This document shows positions 34,442 to 44,147 of a stretch of 64,000 nucleotides of DNA, piece by piece (position 1 is the stretch's first letter; every line of letters begins with the position of its first letter). A program made the translations under genes and the position numbers. The notes under the pieces were generated by a model. That model did no database searches, was not told the DNA's origin, and saw only the letters and a program-made list of their open reading frames with translations. Origin of the DNA: Massilimicrobiota sp. An134 (GTDB taxonomy: Bacteria; Bacillota_I; Bacilli_A; Erysipelotrichales; Coprobacillaceae); assembly GCF_002160815.1 (NCBI RefSeq), contig NZ_NFLH01000002.1:1-64000 (forward strand). The letters run 5' to 3'.

Positions 34442-37009
34442 TGTTAACATTTTTTTCGCTTGAATAATAATTGTTGGTAAAAGAGCGAATCCATAAATAA
34501 CAAGAAGTTGATTTATAGAAATTGTATGAATCATAAATAATCCATGCATTGCTGGAACAAATAAGATGAAGTGTAGTAATGCAAAACCAATAATAAATGC
34601 AATAATGCTTGAACGGTTTGTAAAGAAACCAATTTTTGATAGTGGTTGAGAACTACGACAATTGAAACCATGTAATAAACGAGCTAAACAGATTGTTGCA
34701 AAGGCCATTGTAGAAGCTGTTAAAGGATCTCCTTTTAATCCAGTTAAGTATGCACACATTGTACAAATAGCAATAACAATACCTTCATAACTGATTTGGA
34801 AGAAAGTTGATTTGTTAAGAATAGAATCATCAGCTTTACGTGGTTTTTCTTTTAAAACATCATTACGTCCAGATTCCATACCAATCGCAATTGCAGGTAA
34901 AGAGTCGGTAATAAGATTCATAAATAATAAGTGAACAGGGAAGAAAGGTGTAGGTAATAAAAGAAGTGATGCGATAAATACACAAATAATTCCTGCAAAG
35001 TTACCAGATAATAAATAATTGATAGAGTTTTTGATATTACGGTAAACATTACGTCCAGTAATAACAGCTTTGACAATAGTAGAGAAGTTATCATCTGTTA
35101 ATATCATATTCGCAGCATCTTTAGAAACTTCAGTACCCGTAATTCCCATAGCAACTCCAATATCACTTTGTTTAAGTGCTGGAGCATCGTTGACACCATC
35201 ACCAGTCATGGCTACAATATCTCCGCGTTTTTGCCAGGCTTTGACAATACGAATCTTATGTTCAGGAGCAACACGTGCATAAACACTGATGTGTGTTAAT
35301 TTTTCATCTAATTCTTCATCACTCATTTGATTTAATTGTTGACCATCAATAGATAAGTCACCATCTTCATAAATACCAATCTTTTTCGCAATGCTTCTGG
35401 CAGTCACAACATGGTCACCCGTAATCATAATAGGCTTAATACCTGCCATTTTACATTTCGCAACGGCATCAGCACTTTCTAGTCTTGGCGGATCCATTAG
35501 GGAAACAAGACCAACAAATGTTAGATTGTTTTCATCATCTAATTGAATATCATTACTATCTAAATCTTTATATGCAAAACCTAAGACACGTAATCCTTCA
35601 TTCGCATAATTTTGATTTTGTTGAAGGATTTCGTTTTTATAACGTTCTGTTAGTGTTTCTTTTTGTCCATTGATAAGGATAGATGTACATCTTTGTAAAA
35701 TAACATCTGGTGCTCCTTTTGTATATAAATGATTTAAAGAAGAAACACTCATTAATTTACGATCTGAATCAAATGGTAATTCGTTTTGACGAATAGCAGT
35801 ATTTTCAAATTCTGGATCATTTTGTGTATGAAGATGAACCAAATCAATTAAAGCTAATTCAGTTGGATCTCCAATTCTCTGATCTCCATTAATCACAGCA
35901 TTATTACATAATAAACATGCTTTTAATAAAACATTGTGATCATGATGATGACTATCTAAATCATCAATTTCTAATAATTTGTTATTTAAATAGATTGTTT
36001 GTGGTGTCATTTTGTTTTGTGTTAAAGTTCCTGTTTTATCACTACAGATAACAGATACACAACCTAAACTTTCGACTGAATTCAAATTTTTAATAATGGC
36101 ATTTTCTTTAACCATTTTTTGTGTACTCATAGATAAAACAATTGTCACAATAGAACTTAAAGCTTCAGGAATAGCAGCTACAGCTAAGGCAACAGCAATC
36201 ATTAAAGCATCAAGTAAAGATTCATGAGCTAAGAAAATATTTAAAGCCAAAACAATGGCACAAATAATCATAATCGCAACAGATAATTTACCACTGAAAT
36301 CATCTAAACTCTTTTGTAAAGGTGTTTTACGATCTTTCGCTTCATTTAACATAGAAGCGATTTTACCGATTTCAGTATTCATTCCAATGCTTGTTACAAT
36401 ATAACGTCCTGTACCATTTGTGACTAAACTTCCAGAAAAAGCCATATTTTTCTGATCTCCAACAATGACTTCCTGTTCAATAGTATCAGTGATTTTATCA
36501 ACACTATCAACCTCACCAGTCAAGGCACTTTCGTTAATTTGAAGGGATGCTGATTCAATAATACGACCATCACCACTGACAACATCACCTGCTTCAATTT
36601 GAACAATATCACCAATTGTTAATTCATTAGAATTTAATTCACATAATTGTCCATCACGTAAAACTTTGACTTTAGGAATAGAAAGTTTCTTTAAACTTTC
36701 TAATGATTTTTCAGCTTTTAATGTTTGAACTGTTCCTAAAATCGCATTAATGACAATGACCACAACAATAACAAGTGTACTTTCCAGCTGACCACTTAAT
36801 CCAGAGATAATGGCGGCAATAATTAATATAATAACTAATAAATCTTGAAATTGTTTTAAGAAAATCAAGAAAGGACTTTCTTTTTTCTTTTCAGCCAATT
36901 CATTTTTGCCATACTTTTCTTGTCTTGACAAAGCTTCTTGAGTTGATAAACCCGATTTTGTTGTCTGACAATCATTTAATGTTTGTTCAATACTTTTTTG
37001 ATAATACAT
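34436..37009 (-). CDS. P2-type cation ATPase, probable Mn2+/Ca2+ exporter
   Basis: A membrane pump of the PacL/PMR1 Ca2+-ATPase group, 857 residues. It shows an N-terminal cation-ATPase domain, the metal-site segment AAIPEALSSIVTIVLSMSTQ in helix 4, the phosphorylated aspartate in CSDKTGTLTQNKMT, GDGVNDAPALK in the hinge, and six C-terminal helices. A longer frame begins at 37036, but GGAGG sits correctly for the ATG at 37009. The Mn2+ riboswitch upstream parallels L. lactis YoaB and S. pneumoniae MgtA, which export Mn2+/Ca2+. I therefore prefer Mn2+ efflux as the role. Confidence 0.9.
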   Translation of the reverse strand: MYYQKSIEQTLNDCQTTKSGLSTQEALSRQEKYGKNELAEKKKESPFLIFLKQFQDLLVIILIIAAIISGLSGQLESTLVIVVVIVINAILGTVQTLKAEKSLESLKKLSIPKVKVLRDGQLCELNSNELTIGDIVQIEAGDVVSGDGRIIESASLQINESALTGEVDSVDKITDTIEQEVIVGDQKNMAFSGSLVTNGTGRYIVTSIGMNTEIGKIASMLNEAKDRKTPLQKSLDDFSGKLSVAIMIICAIVLALNIFLAHESLLDALMIAVALAVAAIPEALSSIVTIVLSMSTQKMVKENAIIKNLNSVESLGCVSVICSDKTGTLTQNKMTPQTIYLNNKLLEIDDLDSHHHDHNVLLKACLLCNNAVINGDQRIGDPTELALIDLVHLHTQNDPEFENTAIRQNELPFDSDRKLMSVSSLNHLYTKGAPDVILQRCTSILINGQKETLTERYKNEILQQNQNYANEGLRVLGFAYKDLDSNDIQLDDENNLTFVGLVSLMDPPRLESADAVAKCKMAGIKPIMITGDHVVTARSIAKKIGIYEDGDLSIDGQQLNQMSDEELDEKLTHISVYARVAPEHKIRIVKAWQKRGDIVAMTGDGVNDAPALKQSDIGVAMGITGTEVSKDAANMILTDDNFSTIVKAVITGRNVYRNIKNSINYLLSGNFAGIICVFIASLLLLPTPFFPVHLLFMNLITDSLPAIAIGMESGRNDVLKEKPRKADDSILNKSTFFQISYEGIVIAICTMCAYLTGLKGDPLTASTMAFATICLARLLHGFNCRSSQPLSKIGFFTNRSSIIAFIIGFALLHFILFVPAMHGLFMIHTISINQLLVIYGFALLPTIIIQAKKMLTK

Positions 37010-37041
37010 ACTTTTTCCTCCATTTTTCATCTTCAACGAAT

Positions 37042-37172
37042 AAAAAAGACAAGCTCGCTAAAGATTTATATGTCTTTAACGAGTCTTGTCTTTAAGATGC
37101 ACCAGAATAATAAATTATTCGCGATTGTTGATAACATCACACATATTGTGAGACTACTCCCTCATTGCCATT
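37042..37172 (-). promoter_or_regulatory. Mn2+ (yybP-ykoY) riboswitch with terminator, upstream of the P-type ATPase
   Basis: Read leftward, GGGAGTAG (complement of 37154-37161) follows AATGAG. Then comes a TCACA/TGTGA hairpin, ATCAACAATCGC and a GAATAAT/ATTATTC hairpin followed by TGG, the order of the yybP-ykoY aptamer. A long terminator occupies 37042-37093 (AAAGACAAG and CTCG arms, then T6). AATGAG (complement of 37161-37166) can pair with CTCGTT (complement of 37078-37083) inside the terminator's first arm. Ligand-stabilised P1 would therefore block termination. This predicts induction by Mn2+. Confidence 0.78.
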
Positions 37173-37201
37173 ATATTAACATACTCGTCAAAATATGTAA
37201 A
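37173..37201 (-). promoter_or_regulatory. Promoter of the riboswitch-ATPase transcript
   Basis: Read leftward, TTTACA (37201-37196) and TAATAT (37178-37173) are 17 bp apart. The start would fall close to the first base of the aptamer stem. Confidence 0.5.
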
Positions 37202-37307
37202 TAGAAAATCTTTGAATTATTTTTGTGAAGAAAGTTGACTGTTATTCATCATGAAATAGATATAAATGGATAAAAATCAATACTATGGAAAGGTTATTTG
37301 GCTTTGA

Positions 37308-39179
37308 TTATGCACTATCTTTAAACCAATAAACAAGTCCATTTTCCTGATAATCTCCAGTCAATGGGTTGATTGGTATTTTTTTGAGTTCTGATGATGG
37401 CTCATACCAGAGTTCTTCTTTTTGCATAAAGTTTGCCATTGTCTGGAAAATGACTTTTGGAATTCTTGTATCTGAAGTCATATTCATTTCACGATTATCA
37501 TCATAGCCACACCAGCTTAAAATTGTATATTGTGGATTATAGCCCGCACACAAAGAGTCATAAGGTGTTGAACCAGTTTTCGTGGCAAATGTTGTGTTTG
37601 TAGGATAATTAACCATCGTAGGTGTCGTATAGGATTGAAAGGACTTTTCAAAAGGTGCAGTTAATAATTGACTCATCATTAAACAGGTATCTTTATTTAA
37701 AAGCTGTTTGTTTTGAGGCTTATATTCATACAAAACATCACCGTTATTATTTGTAATCTTGGTAATCGTATGAACATCATTGTAAATACCTTGATGAGCA
37801 AGTGTGGTATAAATAGCAGAAAAATCATAAACATTGGTATTTAAAGTTCCTAAGGCAAGAGATGGATGAGGAGAAATATGTTGATATCCAAATTGAGAAA
37901 GTGTATTCACTAATGCCTGTTCTCCTAAAAACATATGTGTTTTCACTGCATAAATATTATCACTCACCGCAATCGCCTGTGCCATTGTAACATCATCATT
38001 GGCATATTTTTTGTTGAAATTGGTTGGTGTATATGTTTTTCCATTTTCTAATTGAAAAGTAGTGGGTTCACTTTTGAATTTGGTAATGGGCGTAAAACCA
38101 TTTTCTAAAGCAATATAATAAAGTAATGGTTTGATAGTAGAACCAACCTGACGTGAAGCTTGGGTTGCACGATTGAATTGTGAAGTCGCATAATCTTTAC
38201 CACCCACCAATGCTAAGACTTCAGATGTCTGACTATCTAATATGAGACTAGAGACTTCTAATTCCTCTCGATCTTTCATTTGTTCGGTAATGGTTTGATT
38301 AAGCTGATCTTGAATTTGGGGATTTAAACTTGTCTGTATATTTAAACCTTGATTGACATATTCTTCTTTATAAAAGCCAAGCTCTTTTAGCTCACTTATA
38401 ACCGTATCACGATAATAGGGATAAGCACATTGGATGGTAGAAGATGGATGAGGATTGAGTTTGAATTCACTTTGATAAGCCTGATTTGCCTGTTGTTGTG
38501 TAATCTGTTTTTCATGAACCATTGCATCTAAAACGATTTTCTGTCTTTGTTTAGCTGCTTTGATATCTTTAAATGGTGAATAATACTCAGGACCATTAAT
38601 CACTCCAGCCAACATACTGGCTTCATTTAAATCTAAATCACGGGGTTGTTTATTAAAATAGTATAGACTGGCATTTTGAATACCATAAATACCATGTCCA
38701 AAATAAACAGTATTAATATAACCTTGTAAAATCGTATCCTTATTATAATGCGTTTCTAGACGAACAGTTAAAAAAGCTTCTTGGATTTTTCTGGACCATG
38801 TCTTATCATTATTTAAAAACATTAATCTGGCATATTGCTGGGATATTGTGCTGGCTCCTTCAACACGACCATTTTCACTGATATTGGCTTTAATAGCACG
38901 TAAAATACCAACGGGATCAAAACCACGATGTTCATAAAAACGATGATCTTCAATAGCCACAATACTCTTTAAAAAATAAGGTGAAACATCTTTGAGCTGT
39001 ACATCATTACTTTGTTGTTGGGATTGATAAAAAAGTTGTTGATTTTGATCATACATTCTAATAATATGACCACCATTCAAATCAGGAGCTTCAATGATAT
39101 AACTTATAGAATAGACACTTATCATAAATACAAAACCAACAATAATGATTCTTCTTAACCATTTGATACATTTGATCAT
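37308..39179 (-). CDS. Class A penicillin-binding protein (PBP1A-type glycosyltransferase/transpeptidase)
   Basis: Polymerises and cross-links peptidoglycan outside the membrane. A short cytoplasmic tail and one helix (about 9-28) precede the GT51 domain, which has the catalytic glutamate in EDHRFYEHRGFD (about 77-88), GASTISQQ (about 108-115) and an YFGHGIYGI motif. The transpeptidase has SxxK in GSTIKP (about 348), SDN (about 397) and KTGST (about 537). At 623 residues it is compact and lacks long C-terminal extensions. GAGGTGAT precedes the ATG. The 100 bp between its stop and the ATPase promoter hold no clear terminator. Confidence 0.94.
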   Translation of the reverse strand: MIKCIKWLRRIIIVGFVFMISVYSISYIIEAPDLNGGHIIRMYDQNQQLFYQSQQQSNDVQLKDVSPYFLKSIVAIEDHRFYEHRGFDPVGILRAIKANISENGRVEGASTISQQYARLMFLNNDKTWSRKIQEAFLTVRLETHYNKDTILQGYINTVYFGHGIYGIQNASLYYFNKQPRDLDLNEASMLAGVINGPEYYSPFKDIKAAKQRQKIVLDAMVHEKQITQQQANQAYQSEFKLNPHPSSTIQCAYPYYRDTVISELKELGFYKEEYVNQGLNIQTSLNPQIQDQLNQTITEQMKDREELEVSSLILDSQTSEVLALVGGKDYATSQFNRATQASRQVGSTIKPLLYYIALENGFTPITKFKSEPTTFQLENGKTYTPTNFNKKYANDDVTMAQAIAVSDNIYAVKTHMFLGEQALVNTLSQFGYQHISPHPSLALGTLNTNVYDFSAIYTTLAHQGIYNDVHTITKITNNNGDVLYEYKPQNKQLLNKDTCLMMSQLLTAPFEKSFQSYTTPTMVNYPTNTTFATKTGSTPYDSLCAGYNPQYTILSWCGYDDNREMNMTSDTRIPKVIFQTMANFMQKEELWYEPSSELKKIPINPLTGDYQENGLVYWFKDSA

Positions 39180-39284
39180 GACTTATCACCTCATTTTTTC
39201 ATTTTTGCCGATATTTATGAATAATATTCATGATTCATGGAAAATATGGGAATAAGAAATAAAACGTGACTTTCTCAGTGTGGT

Positions 39285-39297
39285 TTTGTTATAATGT
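39285..39297 (+). promoter_or_regulatory. Extended -10 promoter of the DUF1934-cls genes
   Basis: TTGTTATAAT occurs here, with TGACTT about 17 bp upstream as a poor -35. It lies about 20 bp before the DUF1934 gene. Confidence 0.45.
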
Positions 39298-39312
39298 AGG
39301 CGGTGATGTCAA

Positions 39313-39717
39313 ATGTATCAAACAAAACAAATTCATTATAAAGCAATTTTTAAGCAAGATCATGATCAGCATAAAATTGAATATAAAGCCAAAGGATTAT
39401 TTCATCAAGATCAAAAAACAAGTCTTGATTTTGATACACCTGAAGGACATATTCAAATATCTTATGATGATCAGGAAGTGCATTTACAACATGGAAATTC
39501 ACTTTTAAAATTTCATAAAGAAAAACCATTTTGGAATCAATATCAATTACCTTATGGTTCAGTTGCTTTAAAAACAAAGTTACTGAAATTTCAAAATAAT
39601 CAAGATAGCATGAAATTGAAATATGAATTGTATGATCAGCAAGGGTTAATTTCTACAGTTTATATCATGATTACGATGAAAGCCTATTGTCTGGTGGACG
39701 AACATGAAAATATTTAA
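39313..39717 (+). CDS. DUF1934 (YwiB-like) beta-barrel protein, 134 aa
   Basis: The strand-rich sequence with a YDDQEVHLQHGNSLLKF core and LKYELYDQQG towards the end fits the DUF1934 family of lipocalin-like small barrels. In Bacillus ywiB lies beside argS, and here argS is two genes downstream, which supports the call. The biochemical role is unknown. A GGCGGTGAT ribosome site precedes the ATG. It overlaps the cls start by 14 bp. Confidence 0.7.
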   Translation: MYQTKQIHYKAIFKQDHDQHKIEYKAKGLFHQDQKTSLDFDTPEGHIQISYDDQEVHLQHGNSLLKFHKEKPFWNQYQLPYGSVALKTKLLKFQNNQDSMKLKYELYDQQGLISTVYIMITMKAYCLVDEHENI

Positions 39718-41209
39718 AATATTTTTAAATCGTATTTTTGTGTTTGGTTTTCTTATCTTGATTCAAATATTATGGGTATTTTTTATAGGTAGAGAATTAT
39801 TGGAACATTATTCTTGGATTCATTATCTGATGCGATTGATCAGTTTGATGGTTGTCTTATGGTTAGTTAATAAAGATGAAAATCCTTCTTATAAGATATC
39901 ATGGATTATTGTTGTTTTATTATTCCCAATGTTTGGGGGATTATTATATTTATTGATTGGAAATAAGAAACCATCTCATAAGATACGTAGAATTTTACAG
40001 CCTGCTTTAGATGAAATCAGTCAAGTTGCCTTGTTAGAAGATGATGTTTCCAAAACCCTAACAGAGTCCAAACAGGATGCGCTTCATTATTTATCTGATT
40101 TGGGATATGGAACTTATTTAAGAACAAAGTGTCGCTATTATTCGTTAGGTGACTATTGTTATGGAGATTTATTGAAAGATATCAGTCAGGCTAAAAAATA
40201 TATATTTATGGAATATTTTATTGTATCTGAAGGATTGATGTTTGAAAATATTTTAAAAATTCTCGCTCAAAAAGTTCAGGAAGGTGTAGAAGTTCGTTTT
40301 ATTTATGATGATGTTGGCAGTATAACAACACTTCCTTATCATTTTGAAAAAAAGTTAGAACAACTGGGAATTCAATGTGTTGTCTTTAATCCTTTTATAC
40401 CGCTTGTTTCTGCCAGGATGAATCATCGAGATCATCGTAAAATTTGTATTATAGATGGAAATATTGGATATAGTGGTGGCTTTAATCTGGCTGATGAATA
40501 CATTAATGTGAAAGTGCGTTTTGGGCATTGGAAAGATACAGGTATTCGTTTGGAGGGACAAGGTGTCTGGAATTTAACAACCATGTTTTTATCAACATGG
40601 AATGCCTATAAACATCAAGATGATGATTATACACAGTATCAACCTCATCAATTGCCACCGATTCAGCAGGATGGATATGTAGTGGCTTATGGAGACTCAC
40701 CTGTTGACCATGAAGAAACGGGTGAAAACATATATTTGAATCTTATTAATCAGGCTCAAAAAGAAATTCTTATCATGACGCCTTATTTTATTATTGATGA
40801 AACAATGATGAAAGCTTTTTTACTGGCAAGAAGAAAAGGGGTGCGCATTCAAGTCATTACTCCTGGGATTCCAGATAAAAGAAATGTGTATCATGTGACA
40901 CGTTCTTATTATTACTCGTTAATGAAAGAAGGGGTTGAATTCTATGAATATAAACCTGGCTTTTTACATGCTAAAATGGTTTTATGTGATCAAAGAATAG
41001 CAACCGTTGGAACTATTAATTTTGATTATCGTAGCTTGTATTTACATTTTGAATGTAATGTGATGGTGACCCAAAAATCTGTCATTAAAGATATTTCGAA
41101 AGATTTTAAAGAAACATTAGCATTAAGTCAAAAAGTCACGCTTAAAGATAGTCGTCGTTTTAGAGGAATATATGAAGCTTTTTTAAGGTTATTTGCACCA
41201 TTAATGTAG
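39704..41209 (+). CDS. cls: Cardiolipin synthase
   Basis: Makes cardiolipin from two phosphatidylglycerols at the membrane. Two N-terminal helices (about 8-27 and 38-60, with a third near 66-84) anchor a pair of phospholipase D domains. The HKD motifs are seen as HRDHRKICIIDG (about 240-251; HRK in place of the usual HxK spacing start) and HAKMVLCDQ (about 423-431). The 501-residue length is normal. It overlaps the DUF1934 gene by 14 bp and ends about 65 bp before argS. Confidence 0.94.
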   Translation: MKIFKIFLNRIFVFGFLILIQILWVFFIGRELLEHYSWIHYLMRLISLMVVLWLVNKDENPSYKISWIIVVLLFPMFGGLLYLLIGNKKPSHKIRRILQPALDEISQVALLEDDVSKTLTESKQDALHYLSDLGYGTYLRTKCRYYSLGDYCYGDLLKDISQAKKYIFMEYFIVSEGLMFENILKILAQKVQEGVEVRFIYDDVGSITTLPYHFEKKLEQLGIQCVVFNPFIPLVSARMNHRDHRKICIIDGNIGYSGGFNLADEYINVKVRFGHWKDTGIRLEGQGVWNLTTMFLSTWNAYKHQDDDYTQYQPHQLPPIQQDGYVVAYGDSPVDHEETGENIYLNLINQAQKEILIMTPYFIIDETMMKAFLLARRKGVRIQVITPGIPDKRNVYHVTRSYYYSLMKEGVEFYEYKPGFLHAKMVLCDQRIATVGTINFDYRSLYLHFECNVMVTQKSVIKDISKDFKETLALSQKVTLKDSRRFRGIYEAFLRLFAPLM

Positions 41210-41217
41210 AAAAAATG

Positions 41218-41245
41218 TTGACTATATCGTCAAATATGATATTGT
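41218..41245 (+). promoter_or_regulatory. Promoter of argS-rpoE
   Basis: TTGACT at 41218-41223 and TATTGT at 41240-41245 are 16 bp apart, with TGA before the -10. TTGAC-N6-GTCAA also forms a short inverted repeat over the -35. No T-box leader is present. Confidence 0.45.
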
Positions 41246-41274
41246 ATTAAAAGTATGATAAGAAGGAGGATACT

Positions 41275-42936
41275 ATGGCTGTTAATAAAATAGAACTTTC
41301 ATTAAAGAAGGTCTTACAAAAAGCAATTATTGATTTAAAATTTGTGGAAGATTATCCCCTTGAACAGATTGTAATAGAAATTCCTAAAGATAAAGCTCAT
41401 GGAGATTATTCTACAAATATGGCAATGCAATTAACAAAAGTTTTAAGAAGAAATCCAAGAGAGATTGCTAAGTCTATTATTGATGCATTAGATTTAGAAG
41501 CAGGACATATTGAACGTGTAGAAATAGCTGGACCTGGTTTTATCAATCTCTTTTTAAAGAAAGATGCTATGACATCAGTGATTAAAGATGTTTTAGATGA
41601 ACAAGATCATTATGGATATTCTGATTTTGGTCAAGGGATTAAATATAATATTGAATTCGTATCTGCTAATCCAACAGGTGATCTTCACTTAGGACATGCG
41701 AAAGGAGCAGCGGTTGGTGATAGTATTTGTCGTATTATGAAAGCTGCTGGTTATGATGTGACAAGTGAGTATTATATTAATGATGCTGGTAATCAGATTA
41801 CAAATTTAGCTTTATCATTATATGCCAGATATTTACAGGCTTTTGGACAAGATGCCTCACTTCCAGAAGATGGGTATCATGGACCAGATATTATTCAAAT
41901 TGCAGAAAATTTGAAAGAAGAATTTGGTGATAAATTCTTAAATATTCCTAAAGAGGAAGCCATTGCTTATTTTAGAAAAATTGGGACAGAACATGAATTA
42001 CAGAAAATCAAAGATATTTTAAAGGAATTTAGAGTTCAACATGATGTCTGGTTTAGTGAAACATCATTATATGAAAATAATAAAATTGAACCCACAATTC
42101 AAAAGTTAAAAGATCAGGGATATACTTATGAAAGTGAAGGGGCTTTATGGTTTAAATCTACTGAATTTGGTGATGATAAAGACCGTGTTTTAATTAAAAG
42201 TGATGGAAGCTATACATATTTGACTCCTGATATTGCATATCATTTAAATAAGTTGGATCGAGGATATCAGTATCTTGTTGACTTGTTAGGTGCAGATCAT
42301 CATGGTTACATTCAACGTATGAAAGCTGCTATACAGGCATTAGGTTATAATGCAGATCAACTCAACATTGATATTATGCAGATGGTTCGTATGGTTGAAA
42401 ATGGTGAAGTTGTCAAAATGAGTAAACGTACTGGTAATGCTGTGACAATCAAAGATCTAATTGAAGATATCGGAGTTGATGCAACACGTTATTTCTTTGC
42501 ATCTAAAGCAGCAAGCTCACCATTTGATTTTGATTTAGGTTTAGCTAAATCTCAGTCAAATGATAATCCTGTTTACTATGCACAATATGCTCATGCAAGA
42601 ATGTGCTCAATTGAAAGACAGGCTATGCAGGCTCATATCGAAGTTGCCAATCATTATGAATTATTGGTTCATGAAAAAGAAATTGAATTGGTTAAACACA
42701 TTAATGAATTTAGAGATGAAGTGATTGAAAGTGCTAAACAAAGAGCTCCTCATAAAATCGCAAATTATATTCAAAAACTTGCGCAATTATTTCATTCGTT
42801 CTATAATGATTGTTATGTAATTGATGAAAATCATCTTGATTTATCATCACAAAGATTAGCTTTAGTGAAAGCTGCTCAAATTACTTTAAAAAATGCATTA
42901 AATTTAATTGGTGTGAATGCACCAGAAAAAATGTAG
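41275..42936 (+). CDS. argS: Arginyl-tRNA synthetase
   Basis: Charges tRNA-Arg. It has the N-terminal Add-1 domain (1-100), a class I catalytic core with ANPTGDLHLGHAKGA (HIGH motif as HLGH, near residue 140) and VKMSKRTGN (KMSKS-like, near 383). The C-terminal DALR anticodon-binding domain begins with YYAQYAHARMCSI. The 553 residues fit. AAGGAGG precedes the ATG. Confidence 0.97.
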   Translation: MAVNKIELSLKKVLQKAIIDLKFVEDYPLEQIVIEIPKDKAHGDYSTNMAMQLTKVLRRNPREIAKSIIDALDLEAGHIERVEIAGPGFINLFLKKDAMTSVIKDVLDEQDHYGYSDFGQGIKYNIEFVSANPTGDLHLGHAKGAAVGDSICRIMKAAGYDVTSEYYINDAGNQITNLALSLYARYLQAFGQDASLPEDGYHGPDIIQIAENLKEEFGDKFLNIPKEEAIAYFRKIGTEHELQKIKDILKEFRVQHDVWFSETSLYENNKIEPTIQKLKDQGYTYESEGALWFKSTEFGDDKDRVLIKSDGSYTYLTPDIAYHLNKLDRGYQYLVDLLGADHHGYIQRMKAAIQALGYNADQLNIDIMQMVRMVENGEVVKMSKRTGNAVTIKDLIEDIGVDATRYFFASKAASSPFDFDLGLAKSQSNDNPVYYAQYAHARMCSIERQAMQAHIEVANHYELLVHEKEIELVKHINEFRDEVIESAKQRAPHKIANYIQKLAQLFHSFYNDCYVIDENHLDLSSQRLALVKAAQITLKNALNLIGVNAPEKM

Positions 42937-42945
42937 GAGGATATT

Positions 42946-43278
42946 ATGATTGATTATAGACAAAGTTCAATGGTAGATGTTGCATTTGATTTAATGACAA
43001 AGAAAAAAAAGCCAGTTGATTTTTATAAATTATGGCAGGAAGTTTCTGAAATCAAAGGATTTAATCAAGAAGATAAAGATGAAAATGAATCTTTATTTTA
43101 TACAAACATTACTTTAGATGGACGTTTTATTACAGTAGGTGAAAATCGCTGGGATTTAAGAAGTCGTCATAAATTTGATGAAGTGCATATTGATATGAAT
43201 GATATTTATGCTGATGATGAAGAAGATGCATCTGAAGAAGATTCTGATGATGGTTTAATTGAAGATGATTATAATTAA
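42946..43278 (+). CDS. rpoE: DNA-directed RNA polymerase delta subunit
   Basis: A Firmicute-specific RNA polymerase subunit that increases transcript release and recycling. The N-terminal HARE-HTH domain (about 5-75) includes VDFYKLWQEVSE and NRWDLRSRH. The C-terminal third is a run of aspartate and glutamate, the diagnostic acidic tail. At 110 residues it is shorter than the 170-residue Bacillus protein because of the tail. It follows argS by 9 bp and ends at a terminator. Confidence 0.93.
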   Translation: MIDYRQSSMVDVAFDLMTKKKKPVDFYKLWQEVSEIKGFNQEDKDENESLFYTNITLDGRFITVGENRWDLRSRHKFDEVHIDMNDIYADDEEDASEEDSDDGLIEDDYN

Positions 43279-43283
43279 TAAAA

Positions 43284-43315
43284 AAGCAAATCACATTGAA
43301 GTGATTTGTTTTTTA
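43284..43315 (+). terminator. Terminator after rpoE
   Basis: CAAATCAC at 43287-43294 pairs perfectly with GTGATTTG at 43301-43308, then T6. Confidence 0.88.
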
Positions 43316-43372
43316 TTAATGATGTTATTGAAATAGAGTTTTCAGGATTTTATATATTTAAAAAGAAAGTAT

Positions 43373-43401
43373 TTTACTCAAACAGGAAAAATGATTATAA
43401 T
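43373..43401 (+). promoter_or_regulatory. Promoter of the hydrolase-aroD operon
   Basis: TTTACT at 43373-43378 and TATAAT at 43396-43401 are exactly 17 bp apart. Confidence 0.65.
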
Positions 43402-43418
43402 GAAAAAGGTGAACCAAA

Positions 43419-44147
43419 ATGAAAGACATTTATTATCAAGTGACTGGACAGGGATTTCCTGTAGTATTTTTACATGGTAATGGCGAAGATCATCATATTT
43501 TTGATCAGGCAGTCAATCTCTTATCAAAACAATATCAATGTATATGTATAGATTCTCGTTATCATGGGCAAAGTGTTCATACAGGGGAACTCTCATACCA
43601 GCAGATGTGTCAAGATGTTATGGCGGTTATGGATGAATTAAACATTGCTGCATACGATGTGATAGGATTTAGTGATGGTGGTATTGTTTCACTTATGTTA
43701 GGAATGCAGGATTCACGTTTAAAGCATATTATATCTATTGGTGCGAATACCAAACCACGCTATATCAAAAGATTTTATCGTTTGACTTTTTATTTACAAA
43801 TGATATGTCTAGCTATTTTTTCTATTTATCAAAAGAAAGCCAGATTAACATTTCGACTATATAAATTAATGTTAACACAGCCTCAAATTGAGTATAAACA
43901 ACTTCAACAGATTCATGTTCCTGTTTTGGTTTTAGCAGGAGAATTTGATATGATTGATGCAAAAGATACAGACCATATAGGGGAGTCATTACCTTATGGA
44001 ATTGTGAAAATTATTCAACATGGCAATCATTTTTTATTAAGAGATGCATTTCAGGAAACAGTAAAAGAAATTTCTTTGTTTCTAGAAGCATGTCATCAGG
44101 AGGAGAATTATGAGTGTATGTCAAGTTCGACAATTGAAGATAGGTGA
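43419..44147 (+). CDS. Alpha/beta-hydrolase-fold protein, 242 aa
   Basis: The oxyanion motif VVFLHGNGEDHHIF (about 15-28) and the nucleophile elbow GFSDGG (serine near residue 87) are clear. An aspartate in AGEFDMID and a histidine in HGNHFLL complete the catalytic triad. The substrate is unknown; the family includes esterases and lyases of small metabolites. It overlaps aroD by 38 bp, so translation is tightly linked, but that does not reveal its substrate. Confidence 0.85.
   Translation: MKDIYYQVTGQGFPVVFLHGNGEDHHIFDQAVNLLSKQYQCICIDSRYHGQSVHTGELSYQQMCQDVMAVMDELNIAAYDVIGFSDGGIVSLMLGMQDSRLKHIISIGANTKPRYIKRFYRLTFYLQMICLAIFSIYQKKARLTFRLYKLMLTQPQIEYKQLQQIHVPVLVLAGEFDMIDAKDTDHIGESLPYGIVKIIQHGNHFLLRDAFQETVKEISLFLEACHQEENYECMSSSTIEDR

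Noticed and set aside
39266-39508. Alternative frame overlapping the DUF1934 gene
   Set aside because: It begins upstream of the promoter and has no ribosome site, while the other frame has a clear one and a family match.
41210-41274. Possible T-box leader before argS
   Set aside because: The gap is only 65 bp, with no T-box sequence (TGGNACCGCG) and no terminator hairpin.
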